From positions 73,092,501 to 73,156,500 of the forward strand of contig NC_083869.1 of NCBI RefSeq assembly GCF_032452875.1: a stretch of 64,000 nucleotides of DNA, read 5' to 3'. Positions 1 through 10,166 of the stretch are shown piece after piece (position 1 is the first letter of the stretch; each line of letters opens with the position of its first letter). Made by a program: the position numbers and the translations under genes. Under the pieces are notes generated by a model that was given only the letters and a program-made list of their open reading frames with translations, had not been told where the DNA came from and searched no databases. This DNA is from Bos javanicus (taxonomy: Eukaryota; Chordata; Mammalia; Artiodactyla; Bovidae).

Positions 1-161
1 TACCAGCATGGCAAGACAGATGATGTCTCTCTTCTCTTTAAATTAATCCTGATGGAGGCCAACATCATTTCATGTGTTACTTCATGGATGCTGCATTTGT
101 TCTCATATTGTAATTTCTGATATAGTGTTTCTAGATGTTAATGAAAAACTGCTGCCTGCCA

Positions 162-162
<1 letters not shown>

Positions 163-194
<32 letters not shown>

Positions 195-234
195 GTGTGT
201 GCATGTGTGTGTGCGCGCACGCGCGCGCACGCAC
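163..234. repeat. (TG)n / alternating CG-CA microsatellite
   Basis: A pure alternating purine-pyrimidine tract: a long TG run, then interspersed GC, CA and CG dinucleotides. It directly abuts the 3' end of the minus-strand Bov-tA SINE at 235, so it is best read as the expanded CA-rich tail of that SINE. Alternating TG/CG DNA of this length can adopt Z-DNA and is usually length-polymorphic. Confidence 0.9.
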
Positions 235-432
235 ACATGTCCGAGTCTTTGAAACCCCATGGGCTATAGCCGGCCAGGCTCCTCTGTCCACAGAATTTTC
301 CAGGCAAGAATACTTGAGTGGGTTGCCATTTCTTCCTCCAGAGGATGTTCCCAGCCCAGGGATCAAACTCAATGCCTCTTGCACCTCCTGCAGTGGCAGG
401 AGGATTCTTTTCCACTGAGCCACCTGGGAAGT
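235..432 (-). mobile_element. Bov-tA SINE
   Basis: Read on the minus strand it begins with a tRNA-like segment (the terminal CCACCTGGGAAG on plus is the reverse of the usual CTTCCCTGGTGG start), runs through the Bov-A core (CCACTCCAGTATTCTTGCCTGG class) and ends with the BovB-like GTCGGACACGACT class terminus, here degraded to CTTTGAAACCCCATGG on plus. It is nearly full length, with moderate divergence. Confidence 0.85.
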
Positions 433-561
433 TCTGCCATATCAGTAAACAAAGGATGTTACTGTCCTCAAGTCCTCACACTGCAGCTGCCTCACCCTCC
501 CCAGTGGTGCACCCCGAGGGGACTCCGGATGAGAAAGCACAGAATGCTGGCCCCAGATAGC

Positions 562-862
562 TGAGGTGCACATCAAAGGAATGATCTCAGTGAGCCCAGA
601 CTCTTGCATCTTCCTGTACACAGAACAGTGGTAAATTCCTTAATTTAGGATGCCTAATTTTCTTTAACCAACAGTAATTGTTTGATGCTCCCACAATCTG
701 GTTTTTGTCGAAAAACTCCTATATACCCTGGCTCCTTCATCACCTCTTCAGAGCAGTCCCTCAGAACAATCTGAGAGACTGTGTAACAGGCTCTCTCACG
801 TCCTTAGAGAGTCTGCCAAATAAAACTCTCAGTTTTTAAGTTGTGCACTTTTTTAGTCAACA
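562..862 (+). mobile_element. Solo LTR of a ruminant endogenous retrovirus
   Basis: The segment starts TG and ends CA. It carries a TATA box (CTATATACCCTGG, about 718-730), a leucine-type CTTCATCACCTCTTCAGAGC stretch downstream, and a polyadenylation signal AATAAA (about 820) followed by a short U5 with a T-run. This order is that of a U3-R-U5 LTR. No flanking gag or pol is visible, so it looks like a solo LTR left by recombination. I do not see a convincing TSD, and the start is uncertain. Confidence 0.6.
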
Positions 863-1364
863 CAGAATATAGATTTTTAATATATCATTCTCAGTTTCTT
901 AGACTCTGTGGACTAGACTGCCCAAGTATTCTAGCTTAACTAAAAGGTCCCCTATTGCTTAAAGCATAACTGATGCTTGACAAGACCAGAAGAAGACATC
1001 TGAAATGTTAAAAATCATCTTCTACATACTGAACTGTAAGAAATCTGTACAAGGAATCTTCTAGTTATTTCAGTAAATGCTGATTGGTTTTAAAAACAAA
1101 GAAATTCTAAAAACGCAATCAACAAAAATAAAAACCCCAGTTAACTTCTAAGTATATTTATTAACTGATTAATTTATAGATGAATTATGAGGAATTGACA
1201 TTTGGGAAAACACTTGTTCCTTATTTTGTTGGGATTTTTCTAAGTTTTGTCATATGGTTTATAATATTCTTTGCTGAGAAAACATTTCTAAACTTTATGG
1301 AGCCCAAATAAAGTATACTGGCACAGCAAAAAGAAAACAAACAACAACAACAAATACCTCAGTT
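863..1364. other. AT-rich intronic DNA, nothing recognised
   Basis: About 500 bases of AT-rich sequence between the LTR and a MIR, with a short (CAA)n tract near 1340. No coding or RNA feature is supported. Confidence 0.5.
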
Positions 1365-1500
1365 AATTCTCAAGACAACACCTTAAGTTGTTCTGTATTT
1401 TACAGAAAACACAGGTGACAATTTCAGTAATGCAAGAGGACAGAGAGCCAGGAATTGAACATGGGTATAGCCAGCTCCGAAACACCTGGCTTTCAATCTG
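1365..1500 (-). mobile_element. MIR SINE fragment
   Basis: Reverse-orientation MIR core: AATTCTCAAGACAACACC, a TTTTACAGAAAAC motif, and GAGCCAGGAATTGAACATGGG match the MIR pattern of a region ending in a tRNA-derived box. It is old and diverged. Confidence 0.55.
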
Positions 1501-1836
1501 CTACCAAGTTCCTAAGAATGGTTACTTAAGTGTTATCCAAACTGGTGTTAACAATAGAGACAAAGGTTTTTTATTTTAATTTAATAGCACATGCTGAATA
1601 TCCTTCACGGATGTACATAAGGAGACACCTCATGCTTTTTATGGCTACATAGTCTAACAAATGAAAGCTCTATATTCAATAGGTTATTATGCGACAAATG
1701 ATGGTTATTTGAAAAGTAACAGAGTTGGATTCACCTCATTCCTTACATACAAAAATAAGTTCCAAAGTATGAAACACTAGGGGGAATTTTTTTCTAAAAA
1801 AACAGGTGAATAAAAAAATTTTTTAATGTTTAAAAA

Positions 1837-1868
1837 AAGGAATTCCCTGGTGGTCCAGTAGTTAGCAC
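1837..1868 (+). mobile_element. CHR-type tRNA-Glu SINE, 5' stub
   Basis: About 32 bases of the CHR head (AATTCCCTGGTGGTCCAGTAG) stop abruptly where BovB sequence begins. The junction shares a few bases (TGCTCC) with BovB, so the SINE was probably broken by insertion or deletion. Confidence 0.7.
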
Positions 1869-2393
1869 GTGCTCCTTGGAATAAAAGTTATGACCAACCT
1901 AGACAGCATATTAAAAAGCAGAGACACTACTTTACCAACAAAGGTCCATCTAGTCCAAGCTATGGTTTTTTTCAGTAGTCATATATGGATGTGAGAGTTG
2001 GACTATAAAGAAAGCTAAGTGCCGAAGAATTGATGCTTTTGAACTGTGGTGTTGGAGAAGACTCTTGAGAGTCCCTTGGACTGCAAGGAGATCCAACCAG
2101 TCCTGAATATTCATTGGAAGGACTGATGCTGAAGCTTAAACTCCAACGCTTTGGCCACCTGATGTGAGGAACTGACACATTTGAAAAGACCTTCATGCTG
2201 GGAAAGATTGAAGGTAAGAGGAGAAGGGGAGACAGAGGATGAGATGGTTGGATGGCATCACAGACTCAATGGACAAGAGTTTGAGTAAATTCTGGGAGTT
2301 GGTGATGGGCAGGGAGGCCTGGCATGCTGCAGTCCATGGGGTCGCAAAGAGTCAGACACGACTGAGCAACTGAACTAAACTGAACTGAACTGC
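1869..2393 (+). mobile_element. BovB LINE, 5'-truncated 3' end
   Basis: Carries the C-terminal coding end of BovB (the frame for ...GCESWT.. and ..RRLLRVPWTARRS.. is recognisable but broken by stops), then the BovB terminus AGTCAGACACGACTGAGC and a CTGAA-type tandem tail. It is one of the older, more diverged BovB copies here, with frame breaks throughout. Confidence 0.9.
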
Positions 2394-2725
2394 AGGGAAG
2401 GAATGGAGACACAGATACAGAGGATGGAATTGTGGACCCAGCGGGAGAAGGAGAGTGGGACGAATGGAGGAAGTAGCATCAGCACATATACACTACCACG
2501 TGTAAAATCGATACCTCGTGAGATGTGCTGTACAACATGGGGAGCCCAGCCTGGCCTCTGTGATGACCTAGAGGGGTGGGATGGGGCGAGGAGAGGGAGG
2601 CTCAAGGGGGAGGTGATATACGTATAATCATGGCTGGATTGTGTTGTTGTACGGCAGAAAACAAAACATTGTAAAGCAATTTCCTTCCAATTAAAGAATG
2701 AATTTTTAAAAATTAAAATAAATTT
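2394..2725 (+). mobile_element. Artiodactyl L1 3' UTR
   Basis: Contains the characteristic L1 3' UTR string: TGTGATGACCTAGAGGGGTGG, a G-rich segment, then GTTGTACGGCAGAAAAC and ACATTGTAAAGCAATT, ending in an A-rich tail. No ORF2 is attached, so it is a 5'-truncated insertion of about 330 bases. Confidence 0.85.
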
Positions 2726-2743
2726 TAAAAAATTAACAAAAAA

Positions 2744-2792
2744 GGGAATTCCCTGACAGTCTAGTGGTTAGGACTCAGCACTTTCACTCCAT
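2744..2792 (+). mobile_element. CHR-type SINE, 5' stub
   Basis: GGGAATTCCCTGACAGTCTAG followed by TGGTTAGGACTCAGC is the tRNA-like head of a CHR SINE. It lacks the body and tail. Confidence 0.7.
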
Positions 2793-2966
2793 GCCAAAAA
2801 ATATTTTTTTCAGAAAAATAAAGTAAGTGAATATTAAGATCTTAAAGCGGAGAAGGCCTTTTACCATGTAAAATAAAGAACAAGCAAATGAAACCAAAAT
2901 GAATAAAATATATGAAAGTGTGGGAAAATATGTCTAACACATTATCCCAAATAAGCAAAGAGCCCA

Positions 2967-4290
2967 TCAGTTAGTTCAGTCACTCAGTTCTGTCCGACTC
3001 TTTTTGACCCCATGGACTGCAGCATGCCAGGACTCCTCGTCTATCACCAACTCCTGGAGTTTACACATGGACATCACCAGATGGTCAATACCAAAATCAG
3101 ATTGATTATATTCTTTGCAGTCAAAGATGGAGAAGCTCTATACAGTCAGCAAAAAGAAGATGGGGATCTGACTGTGGCTCAGATCATGAACTCCTTATTG
3201 CCAAATTCAGACTTAAATTGAAGAAAGTAGGGAAAACCACTATACCATTCAGGTATGACCTAAATCAAATCTCTTACGATTATACAGTGGAAGTGACAAA
3301 TAGATTCAAGGGACTAGATCTGATAGAGTGCCTGAAGAACTATGGATGGAGGTTCATGACACTGTACAGGAGACAGTGATCAAGACCATCCTCAAGATAA
3401 AGAAAGGCAAAATGGTTGTCTGAGGAGGCCTTACAAATAGCCATGAAAAGAAGAGAAGTGAAAGGCAAAGGAGAAAAGGAAAGATATACCCATTTGAATG
3501 CAGAGTTCCAAAGAATAGCAAGGAGAGATAAGAAAGCCTTCCTCAGTGATCAATGCAAAGAAACGGAGGAAAACAACAGAATGGGAAAGACTAGAGATCT
3601 CTTCAAGAAAATACCAAGGGAACATTTCATGCAAAGATGGGCACAATAAAGGACAGAAATGGTATGGACCTAACAGAAGCTGAAGATATTAAGAAGAATA
3701 CACAAAACTATACAAAAAAGATCTTCACAAGCCAGATAATCACAATGGTGTGATCACTCACCTAGAGCCAGACATCCTGGAATGTGAAGTCAAGTGGGCC
3801 TTAGGAAGCATCATTACAAACAGAGCTAGTGGACGTGATGGAATTCCAGTTGAGCTATTCCAAATCCTGAAAGATGATGCTGTGAAAGTGCTGCACTCAG
3901 TATGCCAGCAAATTTGGAAAACTCAGCAGTGGACACAGGACTGGAAAAGGTCAGTTTTCATTCCAAACCCAAAGAAAGGCAATGCCAAAGAATGTTCAAA
4001 CTACCGCACAACTGCATTCATCTCACATGCTAGCAAAGTAATGCTCTAAATTCTCCAAGCCAGGCTTCAACAGTACGTGAACTATGAACCAGAAAAACAT
4101 CTACTTCTGCTTTATTGACTATGCCAAAGCCTTTGACTGTGTGGGTCACAACAAACTGGAAAATTCTTCAAGAGATGGGAACACCACACCACCTGACCTG
4201 CCTCCTGAGAAATCCATATGCAGGTCAGGAAGCAACAGTTAGAACTGAACATGGAACACAGACTGGTTCCAAATCGGAAAAGGAGTACGT
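2967..4290 (-). mobile_element. BovB insertion with 5' inversion (twin-primed)
   Basis: Two BovB pieces lie between perfect 11-bp direct repeats CAAAGAGCCCA (2956-2966 and 4291-4301). Positions 2967-3063 are the last ~97 bases of BovB on the minus strand. Positions 3064-4290 are an internal BovB segment on the plus strand, from the end of the endonuclease (the SDH region is recognisable near 3176-3210) to just before RT motif B. About 800 bases of BovB between the two pieces are absent. The segment is internally deleted near 4080 and full of frameshifts, so no protein is made. The single pair of flanking repeats shows that both pieces arrived in one event. Confidence 0.88.
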
Positions 4291-4374
4291 CAAAGAGCCC
4301 ACACAGATAAATAAAAAATGACTTTAAAAATCCACTTGAAAAACGAGTATATCTGATGAAAGACAAAAAAGCAT

Positions 4375-4395
4375 GCTGCTGCTGCTGCTGCTGCT
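4375..4395. repeat. (GCT)7 microsatellite, Bov-A2 tail
   Basis: A perfect GCT run at the 3' end of the minus-strand Bov-A2. On the SINE sense strand it is the (AGC)n tail typical of this family. Confidence 0.9.
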
Positions 4396-4643
4396 AAGTG
4401 GCTTCAGTCGTGTCCAACTCTGTGCGACCCCATAGATGGCAGCCCACCAGGCCCCGCAGTCCCTGGGATTCTCCAGGCAAGAACACTGGAGTGGGTTGCC
4501 ATTTCCTCCTCCAATGCATGAAAGTGAAAAGTGAGAGTGAAGTCACTCAGTCATGTCCGACTCTTTGCGACCCCATGGACTGCAGCCTACCAGGCTCCTC
4601 CGTCCATGGGATTTTCCAGGCAAGAGTACTGGAGTGGGGTGCC
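4375..4643 (-). mobile_element. Bov-A2 SINE (dimeric)
   Basis: Two Bov-A monomers joined by the AAGTGAAAAGTGAGAGTGAAG linker (about 4518-4542), in reverse orientation. It is flanked by a perfect 11-bp TSD CAAAAAAGCAT at 4364-4374 and 4644-4654, so both ends are exact. It is young and close to the consensus pattern. Confidence 0.92.
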
Positions 4644-4744
4644 CAAAAAAGCATAGAAACAATAAAATCAAACATGAAAAAAATATTCAACATCACTGAG
4701 GAAGTGAAAATTAAAACAGGAATACCTTATATTTTCCCCACTAA

Positions 4745-4955
4745 TTGTGTGTGTGTGCACGCTCAGTCACATATGACTCTTTGCAACCCCATGGACTGTA
4801 GCCCACCAGGCTACTCTGTCCATGGAATTTTCCAGGCAAGAATACTAGAGCAGTTGCCATTTCATTCTCCAGGGGATCTTTCCTACCCAGGAATCAAATC
4901 TATGTCTCCTGTGTCTCCTGCAATGGCAGACAGATTCTTTACCAGTGGGAAGCCC
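4745..4955 (-). mobile_element. Bov-tA SINE
   Basis: Begins on plus with a short TG tail, then the reverse of the BovB-like terminus (ACTCTTTGCAACCCCATGG), the Bov-A core, and the tRNA-like head ending in ACCAGTGGGAAGCC. It is essentially full length. Confidence 0.88.
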
Positions 4956-4984
4956 TCTACCAAAGGTTAAAAATTATTGGCAAA

Positions 4985-5160
4985 AGTACAGAAAAATAGA
5001 CTTTCTTCATTCATTCAGAGAAGTTCTGTGTGCCAGACACTGTATTAGTGAAAGAGATACCCAAGGTCTCTGCCTCAGGAAGTTTATGTTCCATGTGTGT
5101 AGAGATGGAAGAGAGATGATAAAGGAGAAAGTAAACAATAATTCAGATAGTATCATTCAT
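4985..5160. mobile_element. Ancient mammalian repeat fragment
   Basis: The motif CATTCATTCAGAG...GTGTGCCAGACACTGTATTAG and the following AGGTCTCTGCCTCAGGAAG...TTATGTTCC belong to a common old mammalian repeat, probably an old LINE 3' end. I cannot name the subfamily with certainty. Confidence 0.4.
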
Positions 5161-5199
5161 AAAACAACAAATGGGACAACTCCATTGACTCCACTGCAT

Positions 5200-5480
5200 G
5201 CCAATAAGGCAGCGTCAGCATTTATCAAAATGTTGTGCCAGCTAGTCTATTTCTAGATATTGATTCTACAGATATTCTCACTTTTTGTTTAAATATAAAG
5301 ATATGTGTACATGGATGATCAATGGAGTGCTGGATGTAATTATGAAAAAATGGGAACAATCCTAATGTTCCTCAAGAGAACAAATTACGCAATATCCATA
5401 CAATGGATCAGAAAGACCCAGAGGAAGATCAGCTTGTTTGTTTGTTTTTAATGTATCCACGTGGAAAGATTTTGAGGATA
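5200..5480 (+). mobile_element. Old L1 (L1M-type) fragment
   Basis: Motifs such as ACAATCCTAATGTTCCTCAA and AATATCCATACAATGGATC resemble the plus-strand C-terminal ORF2 region of ancient L1. It is heavily decayed. Confidence 0.4.
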
Positions 5481-5949
5481 TTTGCCAAAATAGTATACAT
5501 AATAAGATCTCTTAAAAAAAAGAGACAAACACATTCCTATAAGTGCATATGTATGTGTACCTGTATCATTAGACATACATTGATTAATGTATGACTATAA
5601 GATTAGGCATACATGGTTTAATCTATGACTAAGAAAAATCTTAGAAGTGGAATTATGAGAAGTTATTTACAGTACAAATTTCTGTACTGTTTGGCTGTTC
5701 TGTTTTACGAGAAATATGTGCTATTTTTATACTCGGCAAAGAATAAGGGAGAAAGCATTAAAAGATAAAAAGTAATGTATTCAAGGATCATTTGGTTTCC
5801 TCAGTTTATATTCCCAAACTTCAGGCTAAAAATTAATCTGGGAAGAAAACTTCAGCAAAGGAAGAAGGATAACAAAGTAACTAATCATTTGCCTCATTCC
5901 TTAAATTCAAAGTTACAGATATAATTGGGGAGAGGGGGAAATCTGTGGC
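5481..5949. other. Intronic DNA, nothing recognised
   Basis: AT-rich sequence with no recognisable repeat, exon or RNA gene. Confidence 0.4.
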
Positions 5950-6066
5950 TTTCTATTTGCCAGACGTTAGTTCTTCACTTAATTTTCAAGGCAACCCACA
6001 AAATGAAACCTGGCTCGATTCCACAGATGAGGAATCTGAGGGTCTTAGAGGCTAAGTGATACCCCT
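5950..6066 (-). mobile_element. MIR SINE fragment
   Basis: CACTTAATTTTCAAGGCAACCC, ATTCCACAGATGAGGAATCTG and GAGGCTAAGTGATACC match the reverse-orientation MIR core. Confidence 0.6.
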
Positions 6067-6980
6067 AGAGCAGAAGTTTCCTCACTTCTAGGATCCCAGA
6101 AAACAAGACTTCCTGCTGGGGGCTCTTATCTTCTGGCCATTCCCTCAGGTCAGGTGGCTGGAGAGCAGGAGGGAGAGGGTGGAGCAGGAGAAACTGATTA
6201 TGGGGTTTTGATGCTGTTCCAGGAGGCATTTTTCTCCCGGCCCCATTTGGATCCTTTGCTTCCTGCCCTTCTCCCCTATAAAGCTCATATTCCCTCCCTC
6301 AGAGGTGCATCTGGAGTTCCAGGTGGCAGACACAGCTCCTGGAAGCACCAGCCTAGAATCCTGCCTGTGAAGGAGTCCCTAGGAAAACCAAGTGCCTACC
6401 CCTTCAGAACTCCCTTCAAGATCACATCAATGCTGAACTGCTCCCCAAGCTTGCCTGATTTTGCCACCTCTCTCAGCCTGTAAAATGGGAATAATACATT
6501 TTAGGAGAATTACTCAAAAGGGAACACCAGGAAGTGCTTTGGGAATTGTAAAGCCTAGGGTCCCCACATTGCAATTAAAGTACGCCTAACACAACAGCTC
6601 ACATCATGGAGGAAGGAGTCCAGTATTTTCTGTAATCAGTTTAAAGACAGTATTTTAACACTCTGAATAGGAATGTCCCCTGCGGGTTGTCTATTATTTT
6701 GTTGTACAATGAATGAAGAACTAACAGAAAAGTTCAGCAGGGCTTCCTCCTGCCTTTAATCTACCCCAAAGCTACCATCTTTCAATTCTAAAGGGTACAA
6801 TTCTTAGTTCTAGAACCAACCTTATGTTAATCTTTCAATTAGGAAAAGAAAGATTAAAACAAAAAAAAAGTAAAACAAATTCAAAGTCCCAATGTGATGA
6901 CCACAATAGCTTTCAAATAGGATAGGGGAAACATATATTCACTTTATTATTAATAATGGTTAATATGCGAATGGTTACTA
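6067..6980. other. Unique intronic DNA
   Basis: No young repeats. The stretch 6100-6480 is more GC-rich than its surroundings. Open frames exist on both strands, but none shows a recognised domain or paired splice signals. I see no supported gene. Confidence 0.4.
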
Positions 6981-6981
6981 T

Positions 6982-7195
6982 GTGCTTCCCAGGTGGCACA
7001 GTGGTAAAGAGTCCTCCTGTCAATGCAGGAGATGAAGGAGACACAGGTTCAATCCCTAGATCAGCAAGATCCCCTGGAGGAGGAAATGGCAACCAATTCT
7101 AGTATTCTTGCCTGGGATATCCCATGGACAGGGGAGTCTGGTGGGTTACAGTCCATGGGGTCACAAAAGTCAGACATGACTGAGGACTCACGCAT
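6982..7195 (+). mobile_element. Bov-tA SINE
   Basis: Plus-strand order is complete: tRNA-like head (GTGCTTCCCAGGTGGCACAG), Bov-A core (TTCTAGTATTCTTGCCTGG) and BovB-like terminus (GTCACAAAAGTCAGACATGAC). It is inserted beside a MIR. Confidence 0.88.
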
Positions 7196-7330
7196 GTGCC
7201 AGACACTGTTTTCAGTGTTCTTTCTGCATTAACTCATTTTACCTACATAGTACATGTTTTATTTCCTTCATTTTATATGTGAGGAGTTAGAGGCATTGGG
7301 AGGTAAATGGCTTGCCCATGGGGACTCAAC
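7196..7330 (-). mobile_element. MIR SINE fragment
   Basis: TGCCAGACACTGTTTTCAG, ATTAACTCATTTTACC and GAGGAGTTAGAGGC give the reverse MIR core in the correct order directly after the Bov-tA. It is likely the insertion host of that SINE. Confidence 0.6.
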
Positions 7331-7407
7331 CTCAACAGGGCGGTTGGAGACCTTGGCCTTCTGGTCTACCTCTCCAGTCATTCACACTCCTCCTTGGGTT
7401 CCATACC

Positions 7408-7541
7408 CTGCTGCTACTGCTAAGTCGCTTCAGTCATGTCCGACTACGTGCCACCCCACAGACGGCCTCCTACCAGGCTCCTCTGTCCCTGGGATTCTCC
7501 AGGCAAAAACAATGGAGTGGGTTGCCATTTCCTTCTCCACT
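7408..7541 (-). mobile_element. Bov-A2 SINE, one monomer
   Basis: Starts with a degraded CTG/CTA triplet tail, then the reverse of the second Bov-A2 monomer, and stops at CCATTTCCTTCTCCAC before the linker. It is 5'-truncated. Confidence 0.85.
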
Positions 7542-8189
7542 GAATCACTTAGGATTCTTCACAAATAGTACGCATAATTGCAACCCACCCTGCCCATTCT
7601 TGCCTTCGGACATGGTTTTTCTGTCACTCTCCTTCCAATGGACAGGAAGTTTTATTCCATGAATGAACATAAGACTCTTGGAAAAATCCACTACTGTATT
7701 TAAAATTTAAGAGTTGTTTTGGTAGGAAATACCAAAGCTTTCTTCATAACAAGCCATGCTTGCAAACTTGTTCTTATCTCAAAGCCAGAATTCCCTACAC
7801 AGATTGCCTGAGGTTCTCTTTCTTCTGATCTTTCTGACTCCTCCCCCACCACCTACTTCATCTCTTCCCTCTGGCTCCAGTCTTCAGGAAAGATGTCTCC
7901 ACAGTGACCTTTGGCCACTGACAAAGAGGTTGGCCTGGAGTTTGTGGACCTCCCTTCAACTGCTATCTACCCCTTCTCCTTAGGACTCCATTTCAGAGGA
8001 AGAGCACAAACTTTGCTTCTCAAACCATTTTCACTGCATACAAAATTAGTCATTGGGGTTGATGACAGAACACTCACAAGGAACACACCTTATCCAAGTC
8101 ATGATGTAAGGCAATGGATTGACACTACACTGAGAAATGAGTATCCAATGGTTTAAATGACTTTGGAATTTACAGATCCAGCATCCTTC
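7542..8189. other. Unique intronic DNA
   Basis: No clear repeat or exon. A short pyrimidine-rich block (7840-7870) is low complexity. Confidence 0.4.
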
Positions 8190-9936
8190 TTATGTGAACA
8201 ATGCAAAGAAACAGAGGAAAACAATAGAATGGGAAAGACTAGAGATTTCTTCAAGAAAATTAGAGATATCAAGGAAACATTTCACGCAAAGATGGGCACA
8301 ATAAGGAACAGAAATGGCAAGGACCTAACAGAAGCAGAAGTGAATAACAAGAGGTGGCAAGAATATACAGAAGAACTATAAAAAATGGACCTGGATAACA
8401 TGATGGTGTGGTCACTCATCTAGAGCCAGACATCCTGCAGTGTTCAGTCAAGTGGGCCTTAGGAAGCATTACTACGAACAAAGCTAGTGGAGGTGATGGA
8501 ATTCCAGCTGATCTATTTAAAATCTTAAAAGATGATGCTATTAAAGTGCTTCATTCATTATGCCAGCAAATTTGGAAAACTCAGCAGTGGCCACAGGACT
8601 GGAAAAGGTCAATTTTCATTCCAATCCTAAAGAAGTACAATGCCAAAGAATGTTCAAACTACCTCAACAATTGCACTCATTTCACATGCTAGCAAGGTAA
8701 CGCTCAAAATCCTTCGAGCTAGGATCAATAGTACGTGAACCAAGAACTTCCAGATATACAAGCTGGATTTAGAAAAGGCAGATGAACCAGAGATCAAATT
8801 GCCAACATCTGTTGCATCATAGAAAAAGCAAGAGAATTCCAGAAAAACATCTACTTCTGCTTCATTGACTATGCTAAAGCCTTTGTGTGGATCACAACAA
8901 ACTGTGGAAAATTCTTAAAGAGATGGGAATACCAGACCACCTTACCCGCCTCCTGAGAAATTCTGTATGCAAGTCAATAAGCAATAGTTAGAACTGGACA
9001 TGGAACAATGACTGGTTCAAAACTGAGAAAAGAGTACATCAAGGCTGTATATTGTCACTCTGCTTATTTAACTTATTTTCAAAGTACATCATGAAAAATG
9101 CAAGGCTAGATGAATCACAAACTGGAATCAAGATTGCTGGGAGAAATATCAATAACCTCAGATATGCAGATGATACGACTTTAATGGCAGAAACAAAGCA
9201 GAACTAACTAAAGAGCCTCTTGATGAAGGTGAAAGAGGAGAGTGAAAAAGCTGGCTTAAAACTCAACATTCAAAAAAATGAAGATCATGGCATCTGGTCC
9301 CATCACTTCATGACAAATAGATGGGTAGAAAATGCAAACAGTGGCAGATTTTATTTTCTTGGGCTCCAAAATCACTGTAGATGGTAACTGCAGTTGTGAA
9401 ACTACAAGATGCTTGCTCCTTGGAAGAAAAGCTATGACAAACCTAGACAGCGTATTAAAAAGCAGAGACATCATTTTGCCGACAAAGAGCCACAGAGTCA
9501 AAGCTATGGTTTTTCCAGTAGTCATGTATGGATATAAGAGTTAGACAATAAAGAAGGCTGAGAGCCGAAGAACTGATGCTTTCAAAATGTGGTGCTGGAG
9601 AAGACTCTGGAGAGTCCCTTGGACAGCAGGAAGATCCAACCAGTCAATCCTAAAGGAAATCAACCCTGACTATTCATTGGAAGGACTGATGCTGAAGTTG
9701 AAACTCCAATACTTTGGCCACCTGATTTGAAGAGTGGACTCACTGGAAAAAAACCCTAGTGCTGGGAAAGATTTGAGAGCAGGAGTAGAAGCGGGTGACA
9801 GAGGATAAAATGTTTGGATGGCATCATCGACTCAGTGGTCATGAATCTGAACAAACTCCAGGAGACAGTAAAGGACAGGGAAGCCTGGTGTGTGGCAGTC
9901 CATGGGGTCACAAAGAGTTGGACATAACTTAGTGAG
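8190..9936 (+). mobile_element. BovB LINE, 5'-truncated, RT region broken
   Basis: Begins in the spacer between endonuclease and RT (CAATGCAAAGAAACAGAGG) and runs to the terminus near 9930. RT motifs can be followed in pieces: motif A region near 8850-8885, and motif C as RYADDTTLMA at about 9160-9190, with both catalytic Asp codons intact. Several frameshifts (for example near 8690 and 8885) and stops make it non-coding. Its divergence from the BovB at 21246 or 50155 marks it as an older copy. Confidence 0.9.
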
Positions 9937-9939
9937 TGA

Positions 9940-10166
9940 ATAACAGCAGCTTAGTCACTAAATTGGGTCAGACTCTGGGGACCCCACAGACTGTGACCCA
10001 CTAGGCTCTTCTGTCCATGGAATTCTCCAGGCAAGAATACTGGAGTGGGTTGCAATTTCCTTCTCCAAGAGATCATCCTGAACCAGGAATCGAACAGGGT
10101 CTCCTGCATTGCAGGCAGTTTCTTGCATTTCAGGCAGATTCTATACCAATTGAGCCACCAGGGAGT
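9940..10166 (-). mobile_element. Bov-tA SINE
   Basis: Reverse orientation, abutting the BovB 3' tail. Core GAATTCTCCAGGCAAGAATAC and tRNA-like head GAGCCACCAGGGAG are clear. A 20-25 base partial duplication of the TGCATTGCAGGCAG stretch occurs at 10105-10140. Confidence 0.88.

Noticed and set aside
235..432. tRNA-like segments as functional tRNA genes
   Set aside because: Here and in all Bov-tA and CHR copies the tRNA-like part is a SINE head without an intact cloverleaf or terminator.
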